A stretch of DNA of 64,000 bases from Falsiroseomonas algicola (GCF_011040385.1 NZ_JAAIKB010000004.1:310001-374000); one strand, 5' to 3'; numbered from the stretch's first letter, positions 24,362-33,844 are shown. Program-made: numbers and translations. The notes: a model not told the origin generated them from the sequence alone.

Positions 24362-25420
24362 TCACCCCTTCAGTCGCGACGCCACCGCCGCGCCCGCGGC
24401 CGCCGTGCCCAGGCCGCCGCCGATGTCGCGCGTGCATTGGCCGGCGGCGATGGCATCGGCCATGGCCTGTTCGATGGCCGTGCCGGCTTCGACGAAGCGC
24501 GGCGCGTCGTGGCGACGGCCGTGCCAGGAGAGCAGGAGCGCGGCCGAGAGGATGAGGGAGGCGGGGTTGGCGATGCCCTGGCCGGCGATGTCGGGGGCGG
24601 AGCCATGCGCGGCCTGGGCCATGGCGGTTTCCGCGCCGGCGTTGAGCGATCCGCCGAGGCCGAGGCTGCCCGACATCTCCGCGGTGAGGTCGGAGAGGAT
24701 ATCGCCGAACATGTTGGTGGTGACGATGACGTCGAAGCGCGCGGGGTTGCGCACGACATGCGCCATCATCGCATCGACGATGATTTCCTCGAGTTCGATC
24801 CCGGGGTACTCCTGGCCGACTTCCCGGCAGCACTGAAGAAACATGCCGTCGCCGACGCTCAGCACATTCGCCTTGTGCACCGCAGTCACCTTCTTCCGGC
24901 GCCGCGCAGCGAGTTCGAAGGCGCTACGCGCGATGCGCAGGCAGGCCGGGCGGGTGATCTTGCGCATGGAGACCACGACATCGGGCGTGACGAGGATCTC
25001 GGCGTTGCCCGCTTCCATGTTCCGGTCGGCGTAGAAGCCCTCCGTGTTCTCCCGCACCACCACCAGGTCGAACTGCCCGAGCCGCGCGGGCATCCCCGCA
25101 TAGGTGCGCGCGGGGCGGATATTGGCGTAGAGGTCGAGCCCCTTGCGGAAGAAGGCAGAGGGCCCGACCTGCTTCGCATCGCCCTTCTTGTAGTCGAGCG
25201 TCGAGGTCGGCCCCATCACGAAGCCATCGGCGGCCTTCACGCGGTCCAGCAGTTCCGGCTTCACCGTCGTGCCGTGCAGGCGGAAGCTTTCCAGCCCCAC
25301 CACGTCATGCTCCATCTCGATGCCGAGCTGGAAGGCCTCGGAGGCCGCGCGCAGCACGCCGGTGGTGGCTTCCGTGATCTCGGGGCCGATGCCGTCGCCG
25401 GGCAGCACGATGATTTTCAT
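24362..25420 (-). CDS. Isocitrate/isopropylmalate dehydrogenase-family enzyme
   Basis: A 352-residue NAD-dependent beta-decarboxylating dehydrogenase. Seen are IIVLPGDGIGPEITEATTGV at the N-terminus, VVVRENTEGFYADR (substrate loop), TAVHKANVLSVGDGMF (catalytic Lys), and TTNMFGDILSDLTAEMSGSLG with DIAGQGIANP (metal aspartates and cofactor site). Within the family it could be NAD-isocitrate, homoisocitrate, tartrate or isopropylmalate dehydrogenase; leuB is less likely given the isolated location. It is divergent from the Mct-like gene at 25539, so a link with mesaconyl-CoA metabolism is possible but unproven. Confidence 0.85.
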   Translation of the reverse strand: MKIIVLPGDGIGPEITEATTGVLRAASEAFQLGIEMEHDVVGLESFRLHGTTVKPELLDRVKAADGFVMGPTSTLDYKKGDAKQVGPSAFFRKGLDLYANIRPARTYAGMPARLGQFDLVVVRENTEGFYADRNMEAGNAEILVTPDVVVSMRKITRPACLRIARSAFELAARRRKKVTAVHKANVLSVGDGMFLQCCREVGQEYPGIELEEIIVDAMMAHVVRNPARFDVIVTTNMFGDILSDLTAEMSGSLGLGGSLNAGAETAMAQAAHGSAPDIAGQGIANPASLILSAALLLSWHGRRHDAPRFVEAGTAIEQAMADAIAAGQCTRDIGGGLGTAAAGAAVASRLKG

Positions 25421-25538
25421 GGGGGCCTTCCTTCTTGCCTGGCCCCGGGTCCATCACGGGCGGCTGGCGGGGTCAAGGGTGGGCGGCCGCGGGCGGCGCG
25501 CTATACTGGCGGGTAGGAACACGCCCGGGGCCCATCGC

Positions 25539-26765
25539 ATGACCAGTGACGCCATCCTTGCCGATCTCAGCGTGGTGGAGGTCTCGGCCTTCGTCGCGGC
25601 GCCGATGGGCGGCATGACGCTGGCGCAGATGGGGGCGGAGGTGATCCGCATCGACCCGATCGGCGGCAACATCGACCATGGCCGCTGGCCGCTCGCGCCG
25701 AACGGCAACAGCCTCTACTGGGCCAGCCTCAACAAGGGCAAGCGATCCGTCTGCCTGGCGCTGAACACGCCGGAGGGGAGGGAGATCGCGACTGCGCTGA
25801 TCACGCAGCCCGGCGAGGGCCGCGGCATCCTGCTGACCAACCTGCCCGCCAGCGGCTGGATGAGCCATGCGGCGCTGTCGGCCAAGCGCGCCGACCTCAT
25901 CATGCTGAAGCTGACGGGCAACCATGACGGCTCCGGCGCCGTTGACTACACCGTGAATTGCGCCAGCGGCTTCCCCATGGCGACCGGGGAAGGCGCCAGC
26001 CCCGTCAACCATGTGCTGCCCGCCTGGGATGTCGCGGCCGGTCTCTACCTCTCGACCGGGCTGCTGGCGGCGGAGCGGGCGCGGAAGAAGGATGGCCAGG
26101 GGCGGGAAGTGACGCTCGCGCTGTCCGACGTGATGCTCGCGACCGTCGCGAACCTCGGCTACGTCGCGGATGTGCAGGTGAATGGCGCGGTGCGCCCTGC
26201 CATGGGCAACGACCTCTACGGCGCCTATGGCAAGGATTTCCCGACAAGCGACGGGCGCCGGATCATGATCGCCGCCATCTCCAACCGGCAATGGAAGGCG
26301 ATCGGCAAGGCGACGGGCCTCAGCGACAAGATCGCGATGATCGGTCCCATGCTCGACGTGGACCTCGACGACGAGGGCGGGCGCTTCGAGGCGCGGCACG
26401 CCATCTCCGCCGTGCTCGCACCCTGGTTCGCCAAGCGCACGCTGGCCGAGATCACCACGGCCTTCGAGGGCAGCGGCATCCTTTGGGGCCCCTACCAGGA
26501 TTTCGGGCAGCTGGTGCGGGAGGATGCGCGATGCTCCACCGCGAACCCGCTATTCGCGGAGATCGAGCAGCCCGGCATCGGCCGCCTGCTGGCGCCCGCC
26601 ATCCCGCTGAGCTTCGGCGGCCCCGCGGTGCGCCTGCCGCCGGTGCCGGCGCCGCGGCTTGGCGAGCATACCGACATGGTGCTGGCGGAACGCCTCGGCC
26701 TCACCATGTCGGCGATCGGGAAACTGCATGATGCCGGCATCGTCGCCGGGGCCAAGGATCACTGA
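25539..26765 (+). CDS. mct: CaiB/BaiF CoA-transferase family, probable 2-methylfumaryl-CoA isomerase
   Basis: A 408-residue class III CoA-transferase. VVEVSAFVAAPMGGMTLAQM at the start and ASLNKGKRSVCLAL are family hallmarks. The segments NHVLPAWDVAAGLY (Asp164, candidate catalytic residue) and MGNDLYGAYGKDFPT closely recall, from memory, Mct of Chloroflexus. Mct moves CoA within mesaconyl-CoA from C1 to C4 in the 3-hydroxypropionate bicycle. The gene immediately downstream (1 bp apart) encodes a methylsuccinyl-CoA dehydrogenase-like enzyme whose product is Mct's substrate, which strongly supports this reading. A generic formyl- or carnitine-CoA transferase remains the alternative. Confidence 0.72.
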   Translation: MTSDAILADLSVVEVSAFVAAPMGGMTLAQMGAEVIRIDPIGGNIDHGRWPLAPNGNSLYWASLNKGKRSVCLALNTPEGREIATALITQPGEGRGILLTNLPASGWMSHAALSAKRADLIMLKLTGNHDGSGAVDYTVNCASGFPMATGEGASPVNHVLPAWDVAAGLYLSTGLLAAERARKKDGQGREVTLALSDVMLATVANLGYVADVQVNGAVRPAMGNDLYGAYGKDFPTSDGRRIMIAAISNRQWKAIGKATGLSDKIAMIGPMLDVDLDDEGGRFEARHAISAVLAPWFAKRTLAEITTAFEGSGILWGPYQDFGQLVREDARCSTANPLFAEIEQPGIGRLLAPAIPLSFGGPAVRLPPVPAPRLGEHTDMVLAERLGLTMSAIGKLHDAGIVAGAKDH

Positions 26766-26766
26766 C

Positions 26767-28434
26767 ATGGACGCGATGGTACGGATCGAGGCGCGGGACC
26801 TGCTGACGCAGGCCGGCGCCGGGCTGGCGGCGGCGGAACGCCTGGCCGATGTGGCGCGCCGCCAGGTGGCCGCGCTGGTCGCCCCCGGCGGGAAGGTCGA
26901 TGCCGCGGCGCTGGAGCGCCACCAATTCGCCGCCCATGGCCTGGCCTGGTATGCCACCTATGTCGAGGCGCTGCGGGAGACGCTGCGCTGGGCCGAACGC
27001 CTGCAGGAAGCCGGCCGCTTCACGCCGGTGGAGCAGGGCATCCTGCATCTCGGCTTCGCCGAATACCTCGCGCAGCTCGCCGGCGGCATCCCGATGAGCC
27101 AGGTGGAGATGGTCCGCCCGCGCGACCTCGGCGTGCCCGCCGAGGATGTGGCGCGCTTCCTGGCGGAACCCGCGCTGGCCGCGCTCTCCGATCCCCGCGC
27201 GCTGGAAGCGGTGCGGCATGATTTGGCGCTGTCGGCCGCCGAGGGCCTGTATGGCGCGCCGCATCTGCAGGATGAGTTGCTGGAAGCCACCTGGGACCAG
27301 TTCGTGAAGTTCGCCGCCGCCGAGGTCACGCCCTTCGCGCAGGGCTGGCACCAGCGGAACGAGCTGATCCCGCTGGACCTCATCGCCAAGCTCTCGGAGA
27401 TGGGCGTCTTCGGGCTGACGGTGCCGGAGGAATTCGGCGGCCTCGGCCTCGGCAAGGTCGCGATGTGCCTGGTGTCGGAGGCGCTGAGCGCGGGCTATAT
27501 CGGCGTCGGCTCGCTCGGCACGCGCTCCGAGATCGCCGCCGAGCTGATCCGCCTGGCCGGCACGCCGGAGCAGCAGCAGAAATTCCTGCCGGGGATCGCA
27601 TCGGGCGAGATCCTGCCGACGGCGGTGTTCACGGAGCCCGATACGGGATCGGACCTCGGCAGCCTGCGCACCCGCGCGGTGCGGGATGGCGACATCTACC
27701 GCGTGTACGGCGCCAAGACCTGGATCACGCATGGGTCGCGATCCGACGTCATGACGCTGCTGGTGCGCACGGACCCGGCCTCCACCGGCTACCAGGGCCT
27801 CTCGATGTTCCTCGCGGAAAAGCCCCGTGGAACCGACGACAACCTGTTCCCGGCGAAGGGCATGGCGGGGACGGAAATCCACGTCCTCGGCTATCGCGGC
27901 ATGCGGGAATACGAGATCACCTTCGATGGCTTCGAGGTCCCCGCCTCCGCCCTGCTCGGCGGCGTCGAGGGCCGCGGCTTCAAGCAGCTGATGGAAACCT
28001 TCGAAAGCGCGCGCATCCAGACCGCGGCGCGCGCCCTCGGCGTCGGGCAGAACGCGCTGGAACTCGCGGTGTCCTACGCGCGTGACCGCAGGCAGTTCGG
28101 CAAGGCGACGCTCCACTTCCCCCGCGTCCACGGCAAGATCGCCTGGATGATGGCGGAGACGATGATGGCGCGGCAGCTCACCTACTTCTCCGGCCGCCAG
28201 AAGGATGCCGGCCGCCGCTGCGACATCGAGGCCGGCATGGCCAAGCTGCTCGCCGCCCGCGTCGCCTGGTCCAATGCCGACAACGCGCTGCAGGTGCATG
28301 GCGGCAATGGCTACGCCATCGAATACCCGATCAGCCGCGTGCTCTGCGACAGCCGCATCCTGAACATCTTCGAGGGTGCGGCGGAAATCCAGGCGCAGGT
28401 CATCGTCCGCGGCCTGCTCGGCCGCATCAACTGA
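26767..28434 (+). CDS. mcd: Acyl-CoA dehydrogenase, probable (2S)-methylsuccinyl-CoA dehydrogenase
   Basis: A 555-residue flavoenzyme, longer than ordinary acyl-CoA dehydrogenases by an N-terminal domain of about 165 residues (LERHQFAAHGLAWYATYVEA within it). That extension is typical of Mcd in the ethylmalonyl-CoA pathway. The core has LTVPEEFGGLGLGKVAMCL, TEPDTGSDLGSLRTRA, ARDRRQFGKATLHFPRVHGK, and ends VHGGNGYAIEYPISR and NIFEGAAEIQAQ, the last with the expected catalytic Glu. It should oxidise (2S)-methylsuccinyl-CoA to mesaconyl-CoA. It starts one base after the Mct-like stop, implying a shared transcript. Not seen here: ccr, ecm, mch or mcl. Confidence 0.78.
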   Translation: MDAMVRIEARDLLTQAGAGLAAAERLADVARRQVAALVAPGGKVDAAALERHQFAAHGLAWYATYVEALRETLRWAERLQEAGRFTPVEQGILHLGFAEYLAQLAGGIPMSQVEMVRPRDLGVPAEDVARFLAEPALAALSDPRALEAVRHDLALSAAEGLYGAPHLQDELLEATWDQFVKFAAAEVTPFAQGWHQRNELIPLDLIAKLSEMGVFGLTVPEEFGGLGLGKVAMCLVSEALSAGYIGVGSLGTRSEIAAELIRLAGTPEQQQKFLPGIASGEILPTAVFTEPDTGSDLGSLRTRAVRDGDIYRVYGAKTWITHGSRSDVMTLLVRTDPASTGYQGLSMFLAEKPRGTDDNLFPAKGMAGTEIHVLGYRGMREYEITFDGFEVPASALLGGVEGRGFKQLMETFESARIQTAARALGVGQNALELAVSYARDRRQFGKATLHFPRVHGKIAWMMAETMMARQLTYFSGRQKDAGRRCDIEAGMAKLLAARVAWSNADNALQVHGGNGYAIEYPISRVLCDSRILNIFEGAAEIQAQVIVRGLLGRIN

Positions 28435-28444
28435 GGGGATGGGC

Positions 28445-29395
28445 ATGGAACGCGTGACGCTGGGCGGAACGGGCCTCTCCATCGCGCCGCTGATGTTCGG
28501 CGGCAATGTCTTCGGCTGGACGGCGGATGAGGCGATGTCCTTCCGCCTGCTCGACGCCTTCGTCGATGCCGGCTTCAACGCGATCGACACCGCCGATGTC
28601 TATTCCCGCTGGGTGCCCGGCCATGTCGGTGGGGAATCGGAGACGATCATCGGCGCCTGGATGAAGGCGCGCGGTGCCCGCCACCGCGTCGTCATCGCGA
28701 CCAAAGTCGGTATGGAACTCGGCCCGGACCGCACGGGGCTGTCGCCGCGCTGGATCGCGCAATCCGTCGAGGATTCGCTGAAGCGGCTCGGCACCGACCA
28801 CATCGATCTCTACCAGGCGCATCGTCCCGATCCTTCCGTCCCCATCGCGGAAACGCTCGGCGCCTTCCAGCGGCTGATCGAGCAGGGGAAGGTCCGCGCC
28901 ATCGGCGCCTCCAACTACGACGTCACGCAGCTGGCGGAAGCGCTGGACGTGGCGGAGGCGCAGGGCCTGCCGCGCTACGCCACCTTGCAGCCGAAGTACA
29001 ACCTCATGGACCGCGCGGAGTTCGAGGCCGCGCTGCAGCCCCTCTGCGTCGCGCGCAACGTCGCCGTCATCCCCTTCTATGGCGTCGCTGCGGGGTTCCT
29101 GACGGGCAAGTATCGCAGCGCCTCTGACATCGAGGGCCGCCCGCGCGCCAAGGCGCTGGCGGCCTATGCGAATGACCGCGGCTGGCGCGTGATCGCGGCG
29201 CTGGACGCGGTGGCGGCGCGCTTCCGCGCGACGCCGGTGGAGGTCGCCATCGCCTGGCTGCGCACGCGCCCCGCCCTCGCCGCGCCCATCGCCTCCGCGA
29301 CCTCGCCCGACCAGTTGGCAGCCCTGCTGCGCGGCGCGACGCTGTCGCTGGATGCGGAGGCGCTGGCCGCGCTGGAGGCCGCCAGCGCCGAATGA
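28445..29395 (+). CDS. Aldo/keto reductase
   Basis: A 316-residue (beta/alpha)8 NADPH reductase. The catalytic tetrad is visible: Asp and Tyr in AIDTADVYSRW, Lys in VIATKVGMEL, His in LYQAHRPDPSVP. The cofactor segment near the C-terminus is modified (PIASATSPDQLAALL). The start at 28445 has GAGGGG six bases upstream; an ATG at 28439 is the alternative. It follows the Mcd-like gene by 10 bp and overlaps the next gene by four bases, so it belongs to the mct-mcd transcription unit. Substrate unknown. Confidence 0.88.
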   Translation: MERVTLGGTGLSIAPLMFGGNVFGWTADEAMSFRLLDAFVDAGFNAIDTADVYSRWVPGHVGGESETIIGAWMKARGARHRVVIATKVGMELGPDRTGLSPRWIAQSVEDSLKRLGTDHIDLYQAHRPDPSVPIAETLGAFQRLIEQGKVRAIGASNYDVTQLAEALDVAEAQGLPRYATLQPKYNLMDRAEFEAALQPLCVARNVAVIPFYGVAAGFLTGKYRSASDIEGRPRAKALAAYANDRGWRVIAALDAVAARFRATPVEVAIAWLRTRPALAAPIASATSPDQLAALLRGATLSLDAEALAALEAASAE

Positions 29396-30303
29396 CCGCC
29401 GCCGCGATCATCGCGCTGCTGGTCCTGCTGCTCGGCGGCGGCTGGCTCTACACGCCCGACAAGCCGCGCGCGGAGCTGGAGGCGCAGTATGCGCGGCCCG
29501 GCGACTTCCAGCCCGTGGCCGGGCTGCGCCTGCATGTGCGGGACACCGGCCCGCGCACGGCGCCACCCGTCATCTTCCTGCACGGCTTCGCCTCCTCCCT
29601 CCATACCTGGGAGGATTGGGCGCGGTCCCTGGAAGGCGAATTCCGCGTCATCCGCTTCGACCTGCCAGGCTTCGGCCTGACCGGCCCCGATCCCAGCGGC
29701 GACTACACCGATGCGCGCAGCATGGCGGTGATCCTCTCGCTGATGGACCGCCTGGAGCTGCCGCGCGCGAGCCTGGTCGGCAGTTCCATGGGCGGGCGCA
29801 TCGCCTGGACCTTCGCGGCGACGCATCCCGCGCGCGTCGATCGCCTGGTGCTGATGGCGCCGGATGGCTTCGCGAGCCCGGGCCGCGGCTATGGCACCAC
29901 GCCCTCCGTGCCCCTGCTGGCGCGCGTGCTGCCCTACACGCTGCCGGCCAGCCTGCTGCGATCCAGCCTCGCCCCCGCCTATGCCAACCCCGCGGTGCTG
30001 ACGCAGGCGACGCTGGCGCGCTATCGCGACATGCTGCTGGTGCCCGGCAACCGCCAGGCGATCCTGGTCCGGATGGCGCAGGGCGCGCTGGTGGATCCCG
30101 TGCCGCTGCTCCGCCGCATCGAGGCGCCGACCCTGCTGCTCTGGGGCCAGGCGGATGCGATGGTGCCCGTCGCCAACGCCGCCGACTACACCGCGGCCTT
30201 GCGCGACAGCCGCGTCGTGACACTCCCCGGCATCGGCCATGTGCCGATGGAGGAAGCGCCGGCCGAGACCGTCATCCCGTTGCGGGATTTCCTGCGCCGC
30301 TGA
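29392..30303 (+). CDS. Membrane-anchored alpha/beta hydrolase
   Basis: A 303-residue serine hydrolase. Residues 1-20 (MTAAAIIALLVLLLGGGWLY) form one membrane anchor or uncleaved signal. The oxyanion region is VIFLHGFASSLHTW, the nucleophile elbow LVGSSMGGRIAW, the acid is in LLWGQADAMVPV and the histidine in PGIGHVPMEEAP. It overlaps the aldo/keto reductase stop (ATGA). Likely an esterase or C-C hydrolase acting at the membrane; the substrate is not evident. Confidence 0.88.
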   Translation: MTAAAIIALLVLLLGGGWLYTPDKPRAELEAQYARPGDFQPVAGLRLHVRDTGPRTAPPVIFLHGFASSLHTWEDWARSLEGEFRVIRFDLPGFGLTGPDPSGDYTDARSMAVILSLMDRLELPRASLVGSSMGGRIAWTFAATHPARVDRLVLMAPDGFASPGRGYGTTPSVPLLARVLPYTLPASLLRSSLAPAYANPAVLTQATLARYRDMLLVPGNRQAILVRMAQGALVDPVPLLRRIEAPTLLLWGQADAMVPVANAADYTAALRDSRVVTLPGIGHVPMEEAPAETVIPLRDFLRR

Positions 30304-30334
30304 TACGCTTCCGCAACCCCAGCCGGAGCCGCGC

Positions 30335-31726
30335 ATGACCGACACGCTGATCATCGAGCCGCGCTGGATCTGGGACGCCGCGGGCGGGCTGCGCGGCGAC
30401 CATTACGTGGTGGTGCAGGGCAACCGCATCGCGGATGTCACGCGCGAACGCCCGACGATGGAAGCGGAGCGCATCACGCTGCCTGACGGGCTGCTCATCC
30501 CGGGCTTCGTGAACCTGCACAACCACGCCTTCTCCGCACCGCTCTTCCGCGGCCTGGCGGACGACATCGGCAATGGCGACCTGCCCGGCGACATCGTCTA
30601 TTCCCTGCTGATGCCGATGGGCGACATCGCGGCGGAGACGCTGTCGCCGGAGGAGATCGGCGATGTCGCGGAGATGGCGCTGCTGGAAACGCTCAAGGGC
30701 GGCTCCACGACGATCATGGATGTCTGGCGCCTGCAGCAGGCACCCTTTATCGAACGTGGCCGCCGGCTCGGCCTGCGCACCTATTCCTGTCCCTACCTCT
30801 TCTCCACGCCGAAGATGGACATGACGCCCGACGGCAAGCCGATCACGGCCCCGCCCGCCGCCGATACCGGCTTCGACACCGTGCTATCGCTATTTCGGCA
30901 ATACGACGAAGGGCCCATGGGCCGCACCCGCGTGGGATACGGCCCGCATGGGCTGGACACCTGCACGCCCGAACTCCTGACGCAGATCGGCCGCACGGCG
31001 GAAGAGATCGGCTGCCCGCTGACGATCCATGCGGCGCAGAGCCAGGTGGAGCTCGACATCGTGCGCGAGCGCTACGGCAAATCCCCCATCGAGCACCTCC
31101 GTGACCTCGGCCTGCTCAAGCCCGGCACGGTGCTCGCGCATTGCGTCATGGCGACGGACGAGGAACTCGCGATCATCAAGGAATACGGCGCCGCCGTCGC
31201 CTCCTGCCCCTATGCCTTCGCGCGCAGCGGGCTCGGCGTTCCCTTCGCGCGCTTCCTCGACAGCGGCATCCGCCTCGGCGTCGGCACGGATGGCGTCGGG
31301 CTCGACATGGTGGCGGAACTCCGCGCGGCGCAGATGCTGGCGAAGGTCCAGTCCGGCCGTGCGGGCATCGCCTCCGCGGAACGCATGCTGCGCGCAGCGA
31401 CGGCGGATGGCGCGGCGGCGATCGGGCGCGGAGACCTGGGCCGCATCGCACCTGGCGCCACCGCCGACCTGCTGCTGTTCGACCTCGCGGGCGCACGCTA
31501 CCAGCCCGTCTGGAACCCCTTGCAGGCGCTGCTGACCAATGGCGTGGCCGCCGACCTGCACAGCCTCTTCGTCGATGGCGTGGCGCTGCTCAGCGACCAC
31601 CGCGTGGTGGTGGCGGACGAAGCCGCGGTGGTGAAGCGCGGCGCGGCCGCCATCCGGCGCGTCTGGGACACGGCCCGCGCGATGGGCCGCATCCCCAAGG
31701 GCGTCGCCGAACGCGGCGCTATATGA
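30335..31726 (+). CDS. Amidohydrolase-family protein (deaminase/TRZ-ATZ group)
   Basis: A 463-residue metal-dependent hydrolase. The N-terminal beta domain is followed by GFVNLHNHAFSAPLFRGLAD (HxH motif), TIHAAQSQVELD, VLAHCVMATDEEL and RLGVGTDGVGLDM (metal aspartate). The late segment RIAPGATADLLLFDL is typical of cytosine or guanine deaminase-like and chlorohydrolase (ATZ/TRZ) members. These release ammonia, chloride or amines from ring compounds. It lies 31 bp after the hydrolase gene. Its last eight bases overlap the convergent binding-protein gene. Confidence 0.85.
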   Translation: MTDTLIIEPRWIWDAAGGLRGDHYVVVQGNRIADVTRERPTMEAERITLPDGLLIPGFVNLHNHAFSAPLFRGLADDIGNGDLPGDIVYSLLMPMGDIAAETLSPEEIGDVAEMALLETLKGGSTTIMDVWRLQQAPFIERGRRLGLRTYSCPYLFSTPKMDMTPDGKPITAPPAADTGFDTVLSLFRQYDEGPMGRTRVGYGPHGLDTCTPELLTQIGRTAEEIGCPLTIHAAQSQVELDIVRERYGKSPIEHLRDLGLLKPGTVLAHCVMATDEELAIIKEYGAAVASCPYAFARSGLGVPFARFLDSGIRLGVGTDGVGLDMVAELRAAQMLAKVQSGRAGIASAERMLRAATADGAAAIGRGDLGRIAPGATADLLLFDLAGARYQPVWNPLQALLTNGVAADLHSLFVDGVALLSDHRVVVADEAAVVKRGAAAIRRVWDTARAMGRIPKGVAERGAI

Positions 31727-32747
31727 TCCTGCGATCCGCCGGCAGGAACCGATCCGTATAGGTGAAGTCCATCGCCGGGCGGATCGGGATGCCGAAGGCC
31801 TCCGCCACCTGCGCGGCCGACGACTCGAACCGCGCGCGATCCACGGTGGAGACACCATTCGCGCGCACATTCGGCGTCAGCAGCGCGACCTCGTTGATCA
31901 GCTCGTTGCGGCTGATCTCGAGTGCCTCATCCACCAGCGCCTCCCGTCGCTTAAGCGAGGCCATCGCCGCCGCCGGCTCCGCCAGCATGGCGCGCAGCCC
32001 GCGGATGGTGGCGGCGATGAAGGCGGAGACCGCCTCCGGATTGCGCTCCGCAAAATCCTTCCGCACGACGAGGCCGGAGGAATAGAGCGCCACCCCCCAG
32101 CTGTTGTATTGCAGCCAGCCGATATCGCCGCGTGGCACGCCGGCCCCCACCATGTTCAGCGCCGTCGTCGTCAGGAAGCCGAGCGTCGCATCCGCGCGGC
32201 GCTGCACCACCATCGTGTCTCGCAACTGCGCCGTCACCGACAGCAGCTCGATCTTCGACATGTCGAGCTGGTTGGCCCGCGCGAAGATCGGGAAGAGAAG
32301 CCGCGTCCCCTCCCCATCCGTCACGCTGATCTTGCGGCCCTCCAGATCCTTCGGCTTGGTGATGCCGCTCGACTTCAGGAAGATCGCCGCGTTGGGTGAG
32401 GCGTCGTAGAGGACGAAGACGGAGGTGAGCTGCGCCGTCGGGTTCTCGTGGTTGAACTTCAGCAGCAGGTTGGTGTCGGCGAAGCCGATGTCGTAGGTAC
32501 CGGCGGCCACCTTCGTCATCGTATCGCCGGACCCGAAGCCGCGGTCGATCTGCACGTCGAGCCCGGCCTCGGCGAAGAAGTTGCGGTCCGCCGCCAGCGT
32601 CCAGGCGGAATGCGCGCTCTGCCAGGTCCAGTCGAGGCAGAAGCGCACGCGCCGCCGCGCGGCCTGGGCGCGGACGCCGGGCGCGGCGAGCAACCCCGCC
32701 GCCAAGCCCGTGGAGAGCACGCTACGCCGTGTCGGTGCACGCATCAT
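31719..32747 (-). CDS. ABC-type substrate-binding protein, NMT1/SsuA-like
   Basis: A 342-residue periplasmic receptor with a signal peptide (RRSVLSTGLAAGLLAAPGVR). The mature part starts RVRFCLDWTWQSAHSAWTLA, then EAGLDVQIDRGFGSGDTM and AAGTYDIGFADTN, the pattern of NMT1/THI5-like and nitrate/sulfonate/pyrimidine-precursor receptors. The start at 32747 has AGGAGG at ideal spacing; an ATG at 32753 overlaps that Shine-Dalgarno. No permease or ATPase gene accompanies it. It resembles the protein at 37639, so the two may serve related substrates. Confidence 0.85.
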   Translation of the reverse strand: MMRAPTRRSVLSTGLAAGLLAAPGVRAQAARRRVRFCLDWTWQSAHSAWTLAADRNFFAEAGLDVQIDRGFGSGDTMTKVAAGTYDIGFADTNLLLKFNHENPTAQLTSVFVLYDASPNAAIFLKSSGITKPKDLEGRKISVTDGEGTRLLFPIFARANQLDMSKIELLSVTAQLRDTMVVQRRADATLGFLTTTALNMVGAGVPRGDIGWLQYNSWGVALYSSGLVVRKDFAERNPEAVSAFIAATIRGLRAMLAEPAAAMASLKRREALVDEALEISRNELINEVALLTPNVRANGVSTVDRARFESSAAQVAEAFGIPIRPAMDFTYTDRFLPADRRII

Positions 32748-32872
32748 GGGCATCCTCCTGCTGTATACGCCGAAGCCGCGACCCTGCGGCACGGAAGCGT
32801 GCCGTTGCGATCGCGTTCGGAGCAAGAGGTTTGCAATCCGCGTGCCGCGGTCGGTAAACGGCGTGCCGCGCG

Positions 32873-33844
32873 TCAGTCCGCCGTCGCGCCCGTCGCCCGC
32901 ACCACCTCGCCCCACACGCGCACCTCCTCCTCGATGAAGGCCGCGTACTGCGCGGGCGACATGTCCGGCGCATCGGCGGTGAGTTCGTTGTAGCGCTGCC
33001 GCACCGCAGGCAGCTGCAGGATGGCGCGGATCTCCGTGTTCAGCCGCTCCACCACCGCGGGCGCCATGCCCTTCGGCCCCGACACGCCGAACCAGGAATA
33101 GGACGTCATGTTGGGCAGCCCCTGCTCCCCCAGCGTCGGTACGTTCGGCAAATGCCGGTTGCGCTGCGCATCCGCCACCGCAATGGCCTTCAGCGTGCCG
33201 TCGCGCAGATGCGGGATGGAGGAGGGCAGCCCATCGACGAAAAGCCCGACCGTGCCGGCGATGACATCGATCAGCGCCGGCCCTGCGCCGCGATAGAGGA
33301 TCGGGTTCATCCTGATCCCCGTGGCCAGCCCGATACGCATGCCCAGCAGATGCGTCGTCGTGCCATGGCCCGAAATCGCGAAGTCCAGCCCATCCGGCCT
33401 GGCGCGGCCGATGCGGATCAGGTCCGCGATCGACTGCGCCTCATACCGCGGGTTCACGACGATGGCGGTGGAGGTGGTGGCGGCCAGCGCGATATGTGTG
33501 AAGTCCGTCATCGAATCATAGCGCACGTTGCGGAACAGCGTGGGCGAGATGCCGTGCGAGGCGCTGTTGGAGACGACCAGCGTGTAGCCATCCGGCGCCG
33601 CCTGCGCGACCTGTGCGGAAGCGAGCGTGGCGCCCGCGCCGGGCCTGTTCTCCGACACCACGGGCTGTCCGAGCCGTTCCTGGAGGTTGGCCGCCAGGAT
33701 GCGGGCCACGATGTCCGTTGTGCCGCCCGGCGCGAAGGGCACCACCAGCCGGATCGGCCGCGCGGGCCAGGCCCCCTGCGCCAGCGCCGGCAGGGGCAGC
33801 ACCGCGCTCGCCGCCAGAAGGGTGCGGCGCTTGATCACCGTCAT
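32873..33844 (-). CDS. Bug-family tripartite tricarboxylate transporter receptor
   Basis: A 323-residue periplasmic receptor with a signal peptide (IKRRTLLAASAVLPLPALAQ). WPARPIRLVVPFAPGGTTD and VVSENRPGAGATL are the canonical pocket loops. It overlaps by four bases the stop of the upstream FAD oxidoreductase gene (ATGA), indicating one operon. The ligand is presumably the compound reduced or dehydrogenated by that enzyme, but this is inference. Confidence 0.9.
   Translation of the reverse strand: MTVIKRRTLLAASAVLPLPALAQGAWPARPIRLVVPFAPGGTTDIVARILAANLQERLGQPVVSENRPGAGATLASAQVAQAAPDGYTLVVSNSASHGISPTLFRNVRYDSMTDFTHIALAATTSTAIVVNPRYEAQSIADLIRIGRARPDGLDFAISGHGTTTHLLGMRIGLATGIRMNPILYRGAGPALIDVIAGTVGLFVDGLPSSIPHLRDGTLKAIAVADAQRNRHLPNVPTLGEQGLPNMTSYSWFGVSGPKGMAPAVVERLNTEIRAILQLPAVRQRYNELTADAPDMSPAQYAAFIEEEVRVWGEVVRATGATAD

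Noticed and set aside
25502-25507. TATACT hexamer upstream of the Mct-like gene
   Set aside because: It resembles a -10 element but has no matching -35 at proper spacing.
24083-25516. 477-residue plus-strand frame across the transporter end and dehydrogenase
   Set aside because: It spans two real genes in other frames and a terminator hairpin, with no recognisable domain.
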